From assembly GCA_947164965.1 (NCBI GenBank), contig CAMUYR010000007.1, positions 1-64,000 on the forward strand: a stretch of DNA of 64,000 bases, read 5' to 3'. This DNA is from an uncultured Prevotella sp. GTDB taxonomy: Bacteria; Bacteroidota; Bacteroidia; Bacteroidales; Bacteroidaceae. Of this stretch, positions 50,665 through 59,184 are shown in pieces (the stretch's first letter is position 1; each line of letters starts with the position of its first letter). The position numbers and the translations under genes were made by a program. The notes beneath the pieces are model-generated. The model was not told the DNA's origin. It saw only the letters and a list, made by a program, of their open reading frames with translations, and made no database searches.

Positions 50665-52339
50665 TTCCTCTCAGTTTATCGAAATATTCTTTGGGTTGAC
50701 AGCCCATGACGCGTTTGAACGAGGTGGCAAAGTATTTGGGGTCTCTGAATCCTACATGGTATGCAATGTCGCTCACTCGGAGTTCCGGATTTTCCTTTGC
50801 CATTTTACAGGCGGCCTTGATGCGGGTGTCACGAATGAAACTTGAGACATTCATTCCCGTCAGCTGACGCAATTTGTTATAAAGTGTGCTGGCACTGATA
50901 TGCATATCGGCAGCAAAGGCGTCGCGGTCATAGTCTGAATCAATCATGTTTTCTTCTATGCACTTGATGGCTCGATTCATGAATTCACGTTCGCTAGGTG
51001 TCAGATTGTCTGTCGGCTCACTGTTTTCTGTCTCCGTTGACAGATTGCTTGCCTCTGGCTGTATGCGCTGGCGATTTGCTATCATGTTGTCAATGCGCAG
51101 TTGTAGATCGCTAAGTTTGAAAGGCTTGTGGATAATATCATCGGCGCCCTTCATGAGTGCTTGGCGGTCGTCTTCTTCCTGTACCCTGGCAGTAATGAGA
51201 ATGACGGGCAGGTGTTGCAGGTTGGAGTCTTGCTTGATGCGTGTAGTCAGTTCGTAACCGTCCATTTCAGGCATCATGACATCTGATACAATTATATCGA
51301 ACGGATTTGATTGGATGATTTCAAGCGCTTCTCGTCCATTGTTTGCTGTCATCACATTGTAGTGATGGTGTAGCAGCTGCTTCATCAGCATGAGCAGTTC
51401 CTTGTTATCTTCCACTAACAAGATACGTGAGGCATTCTCATCGGTTGTTTCCATGACTTCTTCCACAATATTCTCCACTTGAGGCAGATCGGCAATGACG
51501 TGTTCCGGTATTTCAAAGGAAATCTGGTTCTTTTCATCAATTTCAGATGGCATAAACGCCTCTTTGTGAATGGGCAGGTCGATTGTGAATACCGTGCCTT
51601 CACCTACTACGCTCGTACAATTAATACCTCCTTTATGAAGATATACAAGATCTCGTGTCAAAGCCAGTCCCAAACCGGTACCGTAGGTTCTGTTCTTGCG
51701 GTATTCACCATCATAAAAACGGGTATACAGGTGTTTCATTTTTTCTGGAGGGATTCCTACACCAGTGTCGGTAATATGGATGATGACATGATCGAAACGT
51801 TTATTGGTATTGACTTCTACTGTGACTCGTCCTCCTTTGGGTGTATATTTAACGGAGTTGGAAAGCAGATTAAAGATAATCTTGTCTAGCTTGTCGGTAT
51901 CAATCCAGCCCAGCATGCTTTCTGGTTTACATTCTATGCTGAAAGTAAGCTCTTTCCGGTCCATCAATGGCTGGATACTTCGGGCTGTCTCTCTGATATA
52001 CTGCATCACATCACCATTGCTTACCAGCAACTTTAGTTCGCCTGCTTGCGACTTGCTCGTCTCCAATATCTGTTGCAGTAATCGAACGCTTCTTTGAATA
52101 TTCAGCTCCATCAGATCATACTCTTTTTGTCCTCCAGGATATTTTTTCTGAAGATTGGAAACAGATGCTGAAAGGATGGTAAGTGGGGTGAGTAGTTCGT
52201 GGGTGATATTTGTGAAAATAAAACTCATTCGCAACTGGTTTTTGATGCGAGTGCTGCGCTCATATAGCCATCGTCCTATGATAAAACTGAGTATCATAAG
52301 GACTACAGTCCCGAAAAAGAAGAGGTCTACAGTTTTCAT
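50651..52339 (-). CDS. Hybrid two-component regulator without a periplasmic sensor
   Basis: The 562-residue protein joins, in order, one transmembrane helix (about 5-24), a histidine kinase core with FTNITHELLTPL (His47), NLLSNSVKYTPKGG and DTGVGIP / GTGLGLAL, a receiver domain (about 304-420; Asp353 in VSDVMMPEMDG, Lys405) and an AraC-type DNA-binding domain (about 460-560). This is the hybrid two-component architecture of Bacteroidetes, but the usual several-hundred-residue periplasmic sensor is absent. The signal must come through the membrane helix, a partner, or the cytoplasm. The convergent neighbouring transporter could be that partner; this is speculation. Confidence 0.88.
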   Translation of the reverse strand: MKTVDLFFFGTVVLMILSFIIGRWLYERSTRIKNQLRMSFIFTNITHELLTPLTILSASVSNLQKKYPGGQKEYDLMELNIQRSVRLLQQILETSKSQAGELKLLVSNGDVMQYIRETARSIQPLMDRKELTFSIECKPESMLGWIDTDKLDKIIFNLLSNSVKYTPKGGRVTVEVNTNKRFDHVIIHITDTGVGIPPEKMKHLYTRFYDGEYRKNRTYGTGLGLALTRDLVYLHKGGINCTSVVGEGTVFTIDLPIHKEAFMPSEIDEKNQISFEIPEHVIADLPQVENIVEEVMETTDENASRILLVEDNKELLMLMKQLLHHHYNVMTANNGREALEIIQSNPFDIIVSDVMMPEMDGYELTTRIKQDSNLQHLPVILITARVQEEDDRQALMKGADDIIHKPFKLSDLQLRIDNMIANRQRIQPEASNLSTETENSEPTDNLTPSEREFMNRAIKCIEENMIDSDYDRDAFAADMHISASTLYNKLRQLTGMNVSSFIRDTRIKAACKMAKENPELRVSDIAYHVGFRDPKYFATSFKRVMGCQPKEYFDKLRGISND

Positions 52340-52522
52340 TTTACTCTATTTTGATTGCGAAGATAGAATATTTCTTCCAATTTTAGAGAAATATTTGGTG
52401 AAAAAATGTAAAAACGCCTAATTTTAGTTTGAAAATCGTGAAATTTAGTTCAAAATTTAGCAAAATAACGAATTTTAAACCTTTTATCTTGATTTGTGAA
52501 CCTTTTTATAACAAGAATACAT

Positions 52523-52684
52523 TATCTTTGCAACAGTTAAAGTTAATGAGCGCATTATTTAACTAAGCTGTGAGTAAGATTCTACTTCTGAAAACATTTA
52601 TGAGATTTTTTAATGGTTAAGGTTTATGGTTGATTAATTTAGTTTTTTTTGAAAAAGCCCCGCTGTGAAGCGAGGCTTTTTTGA
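52523..52684 (+). ncRNA. Candidate small RNA in a gene-free stretch
   Basis: The 368 bases between the regulator and trxB hold no credible gene. A consensus -7 element (TATCTTTG, 52523-52530) is followed by about 120 bases and a hairpin with U-tract. The -33 match is poor (TTTG, 26 bases upstream). It could be a small RNA or only the trxB terminator with a chance promoter. Confidence 0.3.
52652..52684. terminator. Terminator downstream of trxB, both directions
   Basis: AAAAGCCCCGCT pairs with AGCGAGGCTTTT over GTGA, with A and T runs on both sides. Confidence 0.8.
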
Positions 52685-52707
52685 TTGCTTATATTTTTTT
52701 TGTGGGT

Positions 52708-53640
52708 CTAGGACTCTAGCAGATAGCGCTCGGCCTCGATGGCTGCTTGGCAACCAGTTCCGGCAGCACTGATAGCTTGTCGATAGGTGGGGTCGGCACA
52801 ATCGCCTGCAACAAAGATTCCTGGTAGTTTAGTGCGTGGCGTTCCTTCTATCTTCTTCAGATAGCCCGTCTCATCCATATCAAGCCATTCCTTGAATATA
52901 TCTGTGTTTGGCTTGTGGCCAATAGCCAGGAAGAAACCATCAATCTGAATATCAACCATCGTCTCGTCAGCTTCCCCCTTGCGCTTTACCAGATGTGCTC
53001 CTTCTACACCATTTTCACCAAAGAGTCCGATGGTGTTGTGTTCGAACAGGATTTCGATGTTCTCACGCTCTCTGACGCGTTGCTGCATGACTTGTGAGGC
53101 ACGGAGGAATGGCTTGCGAACGATCAGGTATACTTTCTTGGCCAGTCCGCTCAGGTAGAGAGCGTCTTCGCAAGCAGTGTCACCGCCACCTACTACTGCC
53201 ACCGTCTTCTTGCGATAGAAGAATCCGTCGCAAGTAGCACAGGCTGACACGCCTTGTCCGTTGTATTTGCGCTCATCGTCCAGTCCCAGATACTTGGCTG
53301 AAGCTCCTGTGGCAATAATCACAGTGTCGGCCTCTATCTCCGTTCCGTCATCTGCCCACAACTTATAGGGCTTCTGGGAGAAGTCTACTTTGGTGATGCT
53401 GCCATCGCGAATGTCTGTACCAAATCGTGCAGCCTGTTCTCTCAGGTCCATCATCATCTGATTACCGTCTACACCTTGTGGGTAGCCTGGGAAATTCTCT
53501 ACCTCAGTGGTCTGAGTAAGCTGGCCACCTGGTTGTAGTCCGCAATATTCGATAGGGCTTAAGTTGGCGCGGCTGGCATATATGGCAGCAGTATAGCCCG
53601 CAGGGCCACTACCGATAATCAAACATTTAGTCTTTTCCAT
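52708..53640 (-). CDS. trxB: Thioredoxin reductase
   Basis: The 310-residue flavoenzyme passes electrons from NADPH to thioredoxin. The FAD motif GSGPAGYTAAIYA is at 10-22, the redox pair is C134/C137 in ACATCDGFF, the NADPH motif is VGGGDTACEDALYL, and GIFVAGDCAD closes the FAD site. Standard length. The neighbouring glutathione peroxidase-type gene upstream has its own promoter and could draw reducing power from thioredoxin. Confidence 0.96.
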   Translation of the reverse strand: MEKTKCLIIGSGPAGYTAAIYASRANLSPIEYCGLQPGGQLTQTTEVENFPGYPQGVDGNQMMMDLREQAARFGTDIRDGSITKVDFSQKPYKLWADDGTEIEADTVIIATGASAKYLGLDDERKYNGQGVSACATCDGFFYRKKTVAVVGGGDTACEDALYLSGLAKKVYLIVRKPFLRASQVMQQRVRERENIEILFEHNTIGLFGENGVEGAHLVKRKGEADETMVDIQIDGFFLAIGHKPNTDIFKEWLDMDETGYLKKIEGTPRTKLPGIFVAGDCADPTYRQAISAAGTGCQAAIEAERYLLES

Positions 53641-53683
53641 ATATTATATATATAATAAGGTGTAAACACCTCTGTTTTGCCCT

Positions 53684-54238
53684 TTATTGATTGATCAGTT
53701 CTTCTATTTGCTTGGCGATGTTCTCAATTTTCTCGGTTGGCTCAAAGCGGGCAACGACCTGTCCCTTCTTGTTGACCAGGAATTTTGTGAAGTTCCATTT
53801 GATGTCATTCTTCTCCTTATAGTCAGGATCGGCCTTGGTGAGCATATCGTCAAGAATGTGAGCAATGGGGTGCTCCATGTCCCAGCCGGCAAAACCCTTT
53901 TGCTCCTGCAGGAACTTGTAAAGTGGCTCGGCATCGTCGCCGTTCACCTTAACCTTCTTGAAACGTGGGAACTCGGTACCGAAATTCAGTTTGCAGAACT
54001 CGTGAATAGATTCATCTGTGCCAGGGGCTTGCTGTCCAAACTGGTTGCAAGGGAAGTCGAGAATCTCAAAGCCTTGAGCGTGATACTGCTTATAGAGAGC
54101 TTCCAATTCGTCGTACTGGGGGGTAAAACCACATTTAGTAGCTGTGTTGACAATCAGCAATACCTCGTTGGCATACTCTTTCAGTGATACATCCTTACCT
54201 TTTCTGTCCTTGACAGAGAATTCATAAACTGTCTTCAT
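53684..54238 (-). CDS. Glutathione peroxidase family (thiol peroxidase)
   Basis: The 184-residue thioredoxin-fold peroxidase has the peroxidatic C36 in NTATKCGFTPQY, then DFPCNQFGQQAPG and the WNFTKFLV motif, giving the Cys-Gln-Trp-Asn set of non-selenium members. Bacterial homologues usually use thioredoxin rather than glutathione, which agrees with trxB next door (about 43 bases downstream). Confidence 0.93.
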   Translation of the reverse strand: MKTVYEFSVKDRKGKDVSLKEYANEVLLIVNTATKCGFTPQYDELEALYKQYHAQGFEILDFPCNQFGQQAPGTDESIHEFCKLNFGTEFPRFKKVKVNGDDAEPLYKFLQEQKGFAGWDMEHPIAHILDDMLTKADPDYKEKNDIKWNFTKFLVNKKGQVVARFEPTEKIENIAKQIEELINQ

Positions 54239-54289
54239 TGTTTCTTTTATTAATTATGTGTTGTCTTATAGAGATTTCTATTTTCCCAA

Positions 54290-54321
54290 CAAAGATACAA
54301 TATTTCTGTGGGACTACCAAA
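54290..54321 (-). promoter_or_regulatory. Promoter of the glutathione peroxidase gene
   Basis: On the minus strand TTTG (54321-54318), 20-base spacer, TATCTTTG (54297-54290), about 50 bases before the ATG. Confidence 0.75.
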
Positions 54322-54418
54322 TATTTTATGATTTTTTGTGTAGATTGATTTAGGTCAACTTATTGAGCTTTCTTTAAAATAAGTTTGGTTTTTAATGTCA
54401 ATATTACACTATTATTCA

Positions 54419-54613
54419 TACCTTTGCATCGTCAAAAAGATAATGAATAACTTGAGAGAGAGTTATAATCATAGAGAAAGCAAGTAGGAAATGATGGAAA
54501 AGATAAAGACTGCGTGAGCAGTTGTTCAAAATCGGTTTAGTTAGTAGTTTAATGGTTAGTAGTTATTGAAAATCACCCTTACATCGTGCTGATGCAAGGG
54601 TGATTTCTTTTTA
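54419..54613 (+). ncRNA. Candidate small RNA or unexplained transcript
   Basis: A 375-base gap without a gene contains TACCTTTG at 54419-54426 and, 145 bases later, a strong hairpin (AATCACCCTTACATC with GATGCAAGGGTGATT, 54571-54605) followed by T-rich sequence. The -33 spacing is not good. The hairpin also serves as terminator for the nuclease gene on the minus strand. Confidence 0.3.
54571..54612. terminator. Terminator downstream of the secreted nuclease gene
   Basis: A 15-bp stem with one mismatch and a five-base loop, with TTTCTTTTTATT on the plus side and TTTTCAATAAC on the minus side. Confidence 0.8.
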
Positions 54614-55588
54614 TTACTTCAAGTTCCAATAGCTGTACGTGATGCTTTTTTCTACTTCCTCCTCGATATCATCGGGCAGATTGCAGAAGAAGTCGAGGCC
54701 GGTCAGCTCTTCCAGACGGTCGATGGTGATCGCGTAATTTCTGCGGCTGTCATTGGAATGGTCTTCATTTAGGTTTTGCACCCAATAGCCCATACCTTGC
54801 CACTTGCTGTTCTTACGGCTCAGCACAGCCATGAAGAAGAATTTCGGGACGGGAATGTGACTGGCATTCACACGTGTTGACTGGTGGCTGCTCCGGTTAA
54901 TGTATTCCAGAATGTTGTTAGCATTGTCAATTGTGCCACCCTTGCAGACGTAGAGCGTGTCCGACTGGTTGGCCCAATTGCGGACGTCTTCTTCCATTTT
55001 CTCCCACAATCCTGCGTTAAACTTGTTGAATTGTGGCTGCATATTGGTGATATAGAAGGTCTGATAGTTGCATTCCGTGGCTCTCAGACGGTCTGCTGAT
55101 GGGCAGATATGTCCATGATCGTAGCCTGAATACTTATAAGGATCTTCCGTAAACTGGTACTGTGGAGCAATATCGGCATCGTTAGGATACTGGCATGTGG
55201 GTGATAGTGTGCCGTCGTTGTCGGCATAATATCTGGATACATTATAGGTGGAGTGGTAGTTGATGCTACTGTACAACTGATAGCAGCTCCAGCGCTGTGA
55301 ATTGAGGCTTGGGTCCCATTCCACGCAGTAGTTGATGCCCGTTTGCTGGGTGTTCTTGTTCAGAATAGCGCGGTGAATAACCACCTGATTGCTGCCTCCT
55401 TTCAGTTTAGGGAATTCCAATCTCCACTGGGCCTCCGAAGGTCCGGTCGTGTTACGATTGTTGTTGACGCTAGTCTTAGGTGTGTCAGGCTTGTTGTTGC
55501 GCTCAACGACAATATCTTCGCCGTCGCCACCACAGGCAGCCATAGTGATGAGCGTGGTGAGCAGGATAGTTAGTCTTGTAGCTTTCAT
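54614..55588 (-). CDS. Exported DNA/RNA non-specific endonuclease (lipoprotein)
   Basis: The 324-residue protein has a lipoprotein signal with lipobox ending at C19 (TLITMAAC). The body is a beta-beta-alpha-metal nuclease of the NUC1/Serratia type: DHGHICPSADR at 157-167 carries the DRGH-like motif (catalytic H160), followed by YITNMQPQFNKFNAGLWEKMEEDVR with the metal-binding Asn. It would degrade DNA and RNA at the cell surface. It stands near a second nuclease, a TonB receptor and uridine kinase. Confidence 0.9.
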   Translation of the reverse strand: MKATRLTILLTTLITMAACGGDGEDIVVERNNKPDTPKTSVNNNRNTTGPSEAQWRLEFPKLKGGSNQVVIHRAILNKNTQQTGINYCVEWDPSLNSQRWSCYQLYSSINYHSTYNVSRYYADNDGTLSPTCQYPNDADIAPQYQFTEDPYKYSGYDHGHICPSADRLRATECNYQTFYITNMQPQFNKFNAGLWEKMEEDVRNWANQSDTLYVCKGGTIDNANNILEYINRSSHQSTRVNASHIPVPKFFFMAVLSRKNSKWQGMGYWVQNLNEDHSNDSRRNYAITIDRLEELTGLDFFCNLPDDIEEEVEKSITYSYWNLK

Positions 55589-55643
55589 AATAAAGTGATT
55601 TAGCGGTTTTGTGTTGTTTTTACACTCTGGAAGAGAGAGAAAA

Positions 55644-55686
55644 GAGACGCGACCACAGGCATATGCAACTACCCTGATCGCGTCTC
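55644..55686 (-). terminator. Terminator of rpmE2
   Basis: GAGACGCGA (55644-55652) pairs perfectly with TCGCGTCTC (55678-55686). On the minus strand TTTTCTCTC follows. Confidence 0.75.
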
Positions 55687-55712
55687 AAATGTCTTGTTCG
55701 GCTTGAAATATC

Positions 55713-55967
55713 TTATTTCTTCGCAGCCTTACCGTAGCGGCTCATGAACTTATCAACACGACCAGCGGTGTCAACGAGCTTGCTCTTACCGGTGTAGAAG
55801 GGGTGAGAAGTGCTCGAAATTTCAATCTTTACCACAGGGTAAGTTTCGCCTTCGAATTCTACGGTGTCATTAGTCTTTGCGGTAGAACGCGAAAGGAACA
55901 TATCGCCGTTGGACATGTCCTTAAACACGACGGGGCGATAGTTTTCTGGATGAATACCTTTTTTCAT
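55713..55967 (-). CDS. rpmE2: Ribosomal protein L31 type B
   Basis: The 84-residue protein opens with [19 protein letters not shown] and has [24 protein letters not shown]. It lacks the zinc-binding cysteines of the C+ type, so it is the C- (type B) form. It has a perfect promoter and its own terminator, and interrupts the nuclease/lipoprotein group without belonging to it. Confidence 0.95.
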   Translation of the reverse strand: MKKGIHPENYRPVVFKDMSNGDMFLSRSTAKTNDTVEFEGETYPVVKIEISSTSHPFYTGKSKLVDTAGRVDKFMSRYGKAAKK

Positions 55968-56020
55968 TTTCTTTGTTAATTATTTATCTGTTATTTGTCT
56001 ATTGTGCATAAAAGCGGGTG

Positions 56021-56052
56021 CAAAGGTACGAAAAAAAATCTATCCCACCAAA
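56021..56052 (-). promoter_or_regulatory. Promoter of rpmE2
   Basis: On the minus strand TTTG (56052-56049), 20 bases, TACCTTTG (56028-56021). Confidence 0.8.
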
Positions 56053-56106
56053 TTTTTCTTCAAAAACTTTTTAATTGCCACAACCGCGTCATGAGCACAA
56101 AAAGAA

Positions 56107-56127
56107 GGGCGCCCGTGATGAACGCCC
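56107..56127 (-). terminator. Terminator of the receptor-lipoprotein operon
   Basis: GGGCG (56107-56111) pairs with CGCCC (56123-56127); on the minus strand TTCTTTTTG follows. It lies 25 bases past the stop of the repeat lipoprotein. Confidence 0.65.
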
Positions 56128-56151
56128 CTCTCTATGGAATGAATAATGATG

Positions 56152-57885
56152 CTATTCTGTCTTGCCGTTCAACGAATAGATATAGCTTTGATTTGCTACG
56201 GTCTCAGGCGTGTTACCCTTGTAGTTGACCAACTTACCGCAGATCACAACCTCGTCGCCAGCTTTGGGCAGTGTACCTTCAGTGTACTTTACATTACCGA
56301 GGTAGAGGGTGCGGAATACGTAGAACTTGGCATCCTTGTCCGTGCCGTCGTCAGAGATGTAGAATGTGCAGTTGCCATACTGTGTATTGAACTGGTTCTT
56401 CTCTGTAATCTCGATAATCTTACCCTTGACATAGTAGTCCTTGTCGGTATTAGTGTCTGCAGTCAGCGTAGCAACAAAGGCATTAGCCTCGGCAGGCGTG
56501 AATGGCTTCTCCAGAGTTCCAGCAGTAGCCTCACTACCACCGCCACCTCCATCAGCAGATGTCTTGCCGTTCAGTGAGTAGATATAGCTTTGATTAGCTA
56601 CAGTCTCAGGAGTGTTACCCTTATAGTTAACTAACTTACCACAGATTACAACCTCGTCGCCAGCCTTAGGCAGCGTGCCCTCAGTGTACTTCACGTTGCC
56701 GAGATAGAGGGTGCGGAATACGTAGAACTTGCCATCCTTGTCCGTGCCGTCGTCAGAGATGTAGAATGTGCAGTTGCCATACTGTGTATTGAACTGGTTC
56801 TTCTCAGTAATCTCGATAATCTTACCCTTGATATAGTAGTCCTTATCAGTATTGGTGTCTGCAGCCAGTGTCGCAATGAATGCATTGGCCTCGGCCGGTG
56901 TGAATGGTTTCTCTAATGAACCATCATTGTTGCCGGCTGGCGTGTCGCTACCACCACCAGATGTTTGACCATTGAGTGAATAGATGTAGCTCTTGTTAGC
57001 TACGGTCTCAGGAGTATTACCCTTATAGTTGACAACCTTGCCGCAGATGACGACTTCGTCGCCAACTTTAGGTTGAGCACCTTCAGTATATTTCACATTG
57101 CCCAAATAAAGGGTGCGGAATACATAGAACTGCTCACTGCTCTCCTTGCCATCTTCAGAGATATAGAATGATGCATTGCCATACTGAGCATTGAACTCAC
57201 CATTGTTGGCAAACTTAACAATCTTACCCTTAATGTAGATGTCGTTTGCGGATTCTGTATCTGCAGCAAGAGAAGCAATGTACTTATTGGCCCCTGCAGC
57301 ATTGAAAGGATCAGCTTGTGTACCAGTACCCTTGGCTTCGCCTGGAGTTGGTGTTGGTGTATCGCCGCCACTGCCACCATCCTTGACACCATTCAACTCA
57401 ACGATGATACAGTTGTTAGAAACGGTTTCGGGTGTGTTGCCCTTGTAGAGCACCACTTTACTCTTGATGATAACGTTATCGCCAGCCTTAACTGGGGTAG
57501 CGCCCTCGTTGAACTTCTTGCCGCCAAGACCGAATCCGCGATAGATCATAAACTTGTTAGCCTTGCCGTCAGCATCGTCAGAGATGTAATAAGTGGCATT
57601 TCCATAGGAGCCAGTAACATCTACTTCCTGTACTTCGCTGACAATACCCTTGATGTAGACTTCCTTGTCGGATTGTGTGTCAGCACCCAGACCAGACAAA
57701 TATTCCAGCACAGCGGCTACGTTGTAGGGGTCTGCCTCAGTACCTGTACCTGTAGGGGTAACCACGATGGTTTCACCTTTCTCTGGAGCAACAATGCTAC
57801 CAAAGGGAGAGGGAACGTCCTCGCAACTGGTGAATGTGAAGGCTGCAACAGCCAACGCAATCAGATAATTTGTGATTCTTTTCAT
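56152..57885 (-). CDS. Surface lipoprotein with four tandem OB-like (DUF6359-like) domains
   Basis: The 577-residue protein has a lipobox ending at C21 (AFTFTSC). Four repeats of about 120 residues follow (about 49-167, 187-307, 323-441, 457-577). Each has the frame ADPYN.A....I..L.ADT....D.YIKG.I, a central GN.TFYISDDG, and GD.VVI.GK.V.YKGNTPETV. Gly/Pro linkers separate them. Repeats 3 and 4 differ at only a few residues, showing recent duplication. The pattern resembles small beta-barrels of the OB type that bind nucleic acids or sugars; I infer binding, not catalysis. Last gene of the receptor operon. Confidence 0.75.
   Translation of the reverse strand: MKRITNYLIALAVAAFTFTSCEDVPSPFGSIVAPEKGETIVVTPTGTGTEADPYNVAAVLEYLSGLGADTQSDKEVYIKGIVSEVQEVDVTGSYGNATYYISDDADGKANKFMIYRGFGLGGKKFNEGATPVKAGDNVIIKSKVVLYKGNTPETVSNNCIIVELNGVKDGGSGGDTPTPTPGEAKGTGTQADPFNAAGANKYIASLAADTESANDIYIKGKIVKFANNGEFNAQYGNASFYISEDGKESSEQFYVFRTLYLGNVKYTEGAQPKVGDEVVICGKVVNYKGNTPETVANKSYIYSLNGQTSGGGSDTPAGNNDGSLEKPFTPAEANAFIATLAADTNTDKDYYIKGKIIEITEKNQFNTQYGNCTFYISDDGTDKDGKFYVFRTLYLGNVKYTEGTLPKAGDEVVICGKLVNYKGNTPETVANQSYIYSLNGKTSADGGGGGSEATAGTLEKPFTPAEANAFVATLTADTNTDKDYYVKGKIIEITEKNQFNTQYGNCTFYISDDGTDKDAKFYVFRTLYLGNVKYTEGTLPKAGDEVVICGKLVNYKGNTPETVANQSYIYSLNGKTE
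56155..56919 (-). repeat. Near-identical tandem duplication in the lipoprotein gene
   Basis: The copies at about 56563-56919 and 56155-56517 encode repeats 3 and 4 of the lipoprotein and are almost identical over long runs at DNA level. The repeats at 57000-57330 and beyond are clearly diverged. Unequal recombination could change the copy number. Confidence 0.8.
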
Positions 57886-57918
57886 ATCTTTATTGTTTTT
57901 GTTTATTCGTTATAAGAC

Positions 57919-59169
57919 TTACTTAATCGATACGATGCTGCTGCCCTGGGCAAACTGCGGTGTGTTACCCTTGTAGTTGATAACCTTACCTTTGACGACA
58001 ACTTCATCGCCTTGTTTGATGATAGTAGCACCTGGAGCATTGAACTTCTGTCCGTTCAGACCATAGCCGCGATAAATCTGGAAGGTTCCTGTTGAACCAT
58101 CAGCACGGTCGGAAATCAGATAGGTGGCATTGCCGTAGCTGCCAGAAGTGTCGATGTCGGTCACAGCGGTGATGATACCCTTGGCATAGATGTCAGTAGG
58201 CGACTGGGCATCTGCTTTCAGACTCTGTGTGTATGCTAACACGCCAGCTGCATTGTATGGATCGTCAGCCGTTCCCTTTCCTGTTGGAGTAGCTACCGGA
58301 GCTGGTTCCGTAGTAGATGGTCTGATATCGTCACTGGTACGCATCAGCAACTGCCATACATCGTTGTAACGAGTGGCTACACCAGTGATATCCACCAAAC
58401 CGGTAGGCATAGCCTGGTTAGCAAAATCGGCATAAGTACTAGTGCGGAGCACAACATTACTCACACCCTTAATGACGCGGTTAGCACAGTTGGCAGTCAG
58501 CGAAACACTACCATCGCTAGGTGCGAAGACAGCCGTTCCGTCAGCTTCTGCCAGCTCAACACCCTTCAGGGTAATCAGCTTAGCGCAGTCGTTGGCTATA
58601 TTGAGGCTGTTGAAATTCCACTTGGCCTCAATCGGTGCTGCAATAAGACCGGCTACAGGGGGCACCAACTTGTAGTGCAGGTTCCAGATGTAGCGGCTCA
58701 TGCGACCAACCTGTGGTGTTGCACCTTCCTTGTTAGGATTGGTATAGGTGGTGCCCAGCTGTGGCTGTTTGCCATAACCACCGATATAGAGTCCTTCAAG
58801 CTCGATCAGTACGGTCTGTCCAACAGCGAAAGGACCATAGAGACCACCCTGGCCAACGCTGATTGCGATGGCTCCCGTGTTGTCCTGGATATAGAGCGCG
58901 TTGTAGATGTTGCCGCCCTCGTCGTTGCCAGTCACCACACCTTTAATCTGCATGGGCGACTTGACTTGTTTGAGGCTGTTGTTGTTTATCTCGTTGCTAA
59001 AGAGCTGCTTCACTTCGGCTATTGTCTTCAAGTTGGTTTCCTGAATAGACTGGTTGCCGTATGACGCCATACCGGTTTCTTCGGATGGTGCATTCCAGTC
59101 ACCATCGTGACACGACGTGGCAAATCCGAGGATTGCCAGTGCGAAGAGAATATATTTCTTTGTCTTCAT
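57919..59169 (-). CDS. DUF5689-domain lipoprotein with one C-terminal OB-like repeat
   Basis: A protein of about 416 residues with lipoprotein signal (MKTKKYILFALAILGFATSC). Residues about 35-290 resemble DUF5689 (TIAEVKQLF, IKGVVTGNDEGGNIYNALYIQDNTGAIAI), a domain common beside TonB receptors and nucleases in Bacteroidetes. Residues about 300-416 form one copy of the repeat found four times in the next gene. The frame starts at 59181, but ATG 59169 gives the better signal peptide. It follows the receptor gene by a few bases and precedes the repeat lipoprotein by 33. Confidence 0.75.
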   Translation of the reverse strand: MKTKKYILFALAILGFATSCHDGDWNAPSEETGMASYGNQSIQETNLKTIAEVKQLFSNEINNNSLKQVKSPMQIKGVVTGNDEGGNIYNALYIQDNTGAIAISVGQGGLYGPFAVGQTVLIELEGLYIGGYGKQPQLGTTYTNPNKEGATPQVGRMSRYIWNLHYKLVPPVAGLIAAPIEAKWNFNSLNIANDCAKLITLKGVELAEADGTAVFAPSDGSVSLTANCANRVIKGVSNVVLRTSTYADFANQAMPTGLVDITGVATRYNDVWQLLMRTSDDIRPSTTEPAPVATPTGKGTADDPYNAAGVLAYTQSLKADAQSPTDIYAKGIITAVTDIDTSGSYGNATYLISDRADGSTGTFQIYRGYGLNGQKFNAPGATIIKQGDEVVVKGKVINYKGNTPQFAQGSSIVSIK

Positions 59170-59184
59170 AATCGTCTGCATGTT

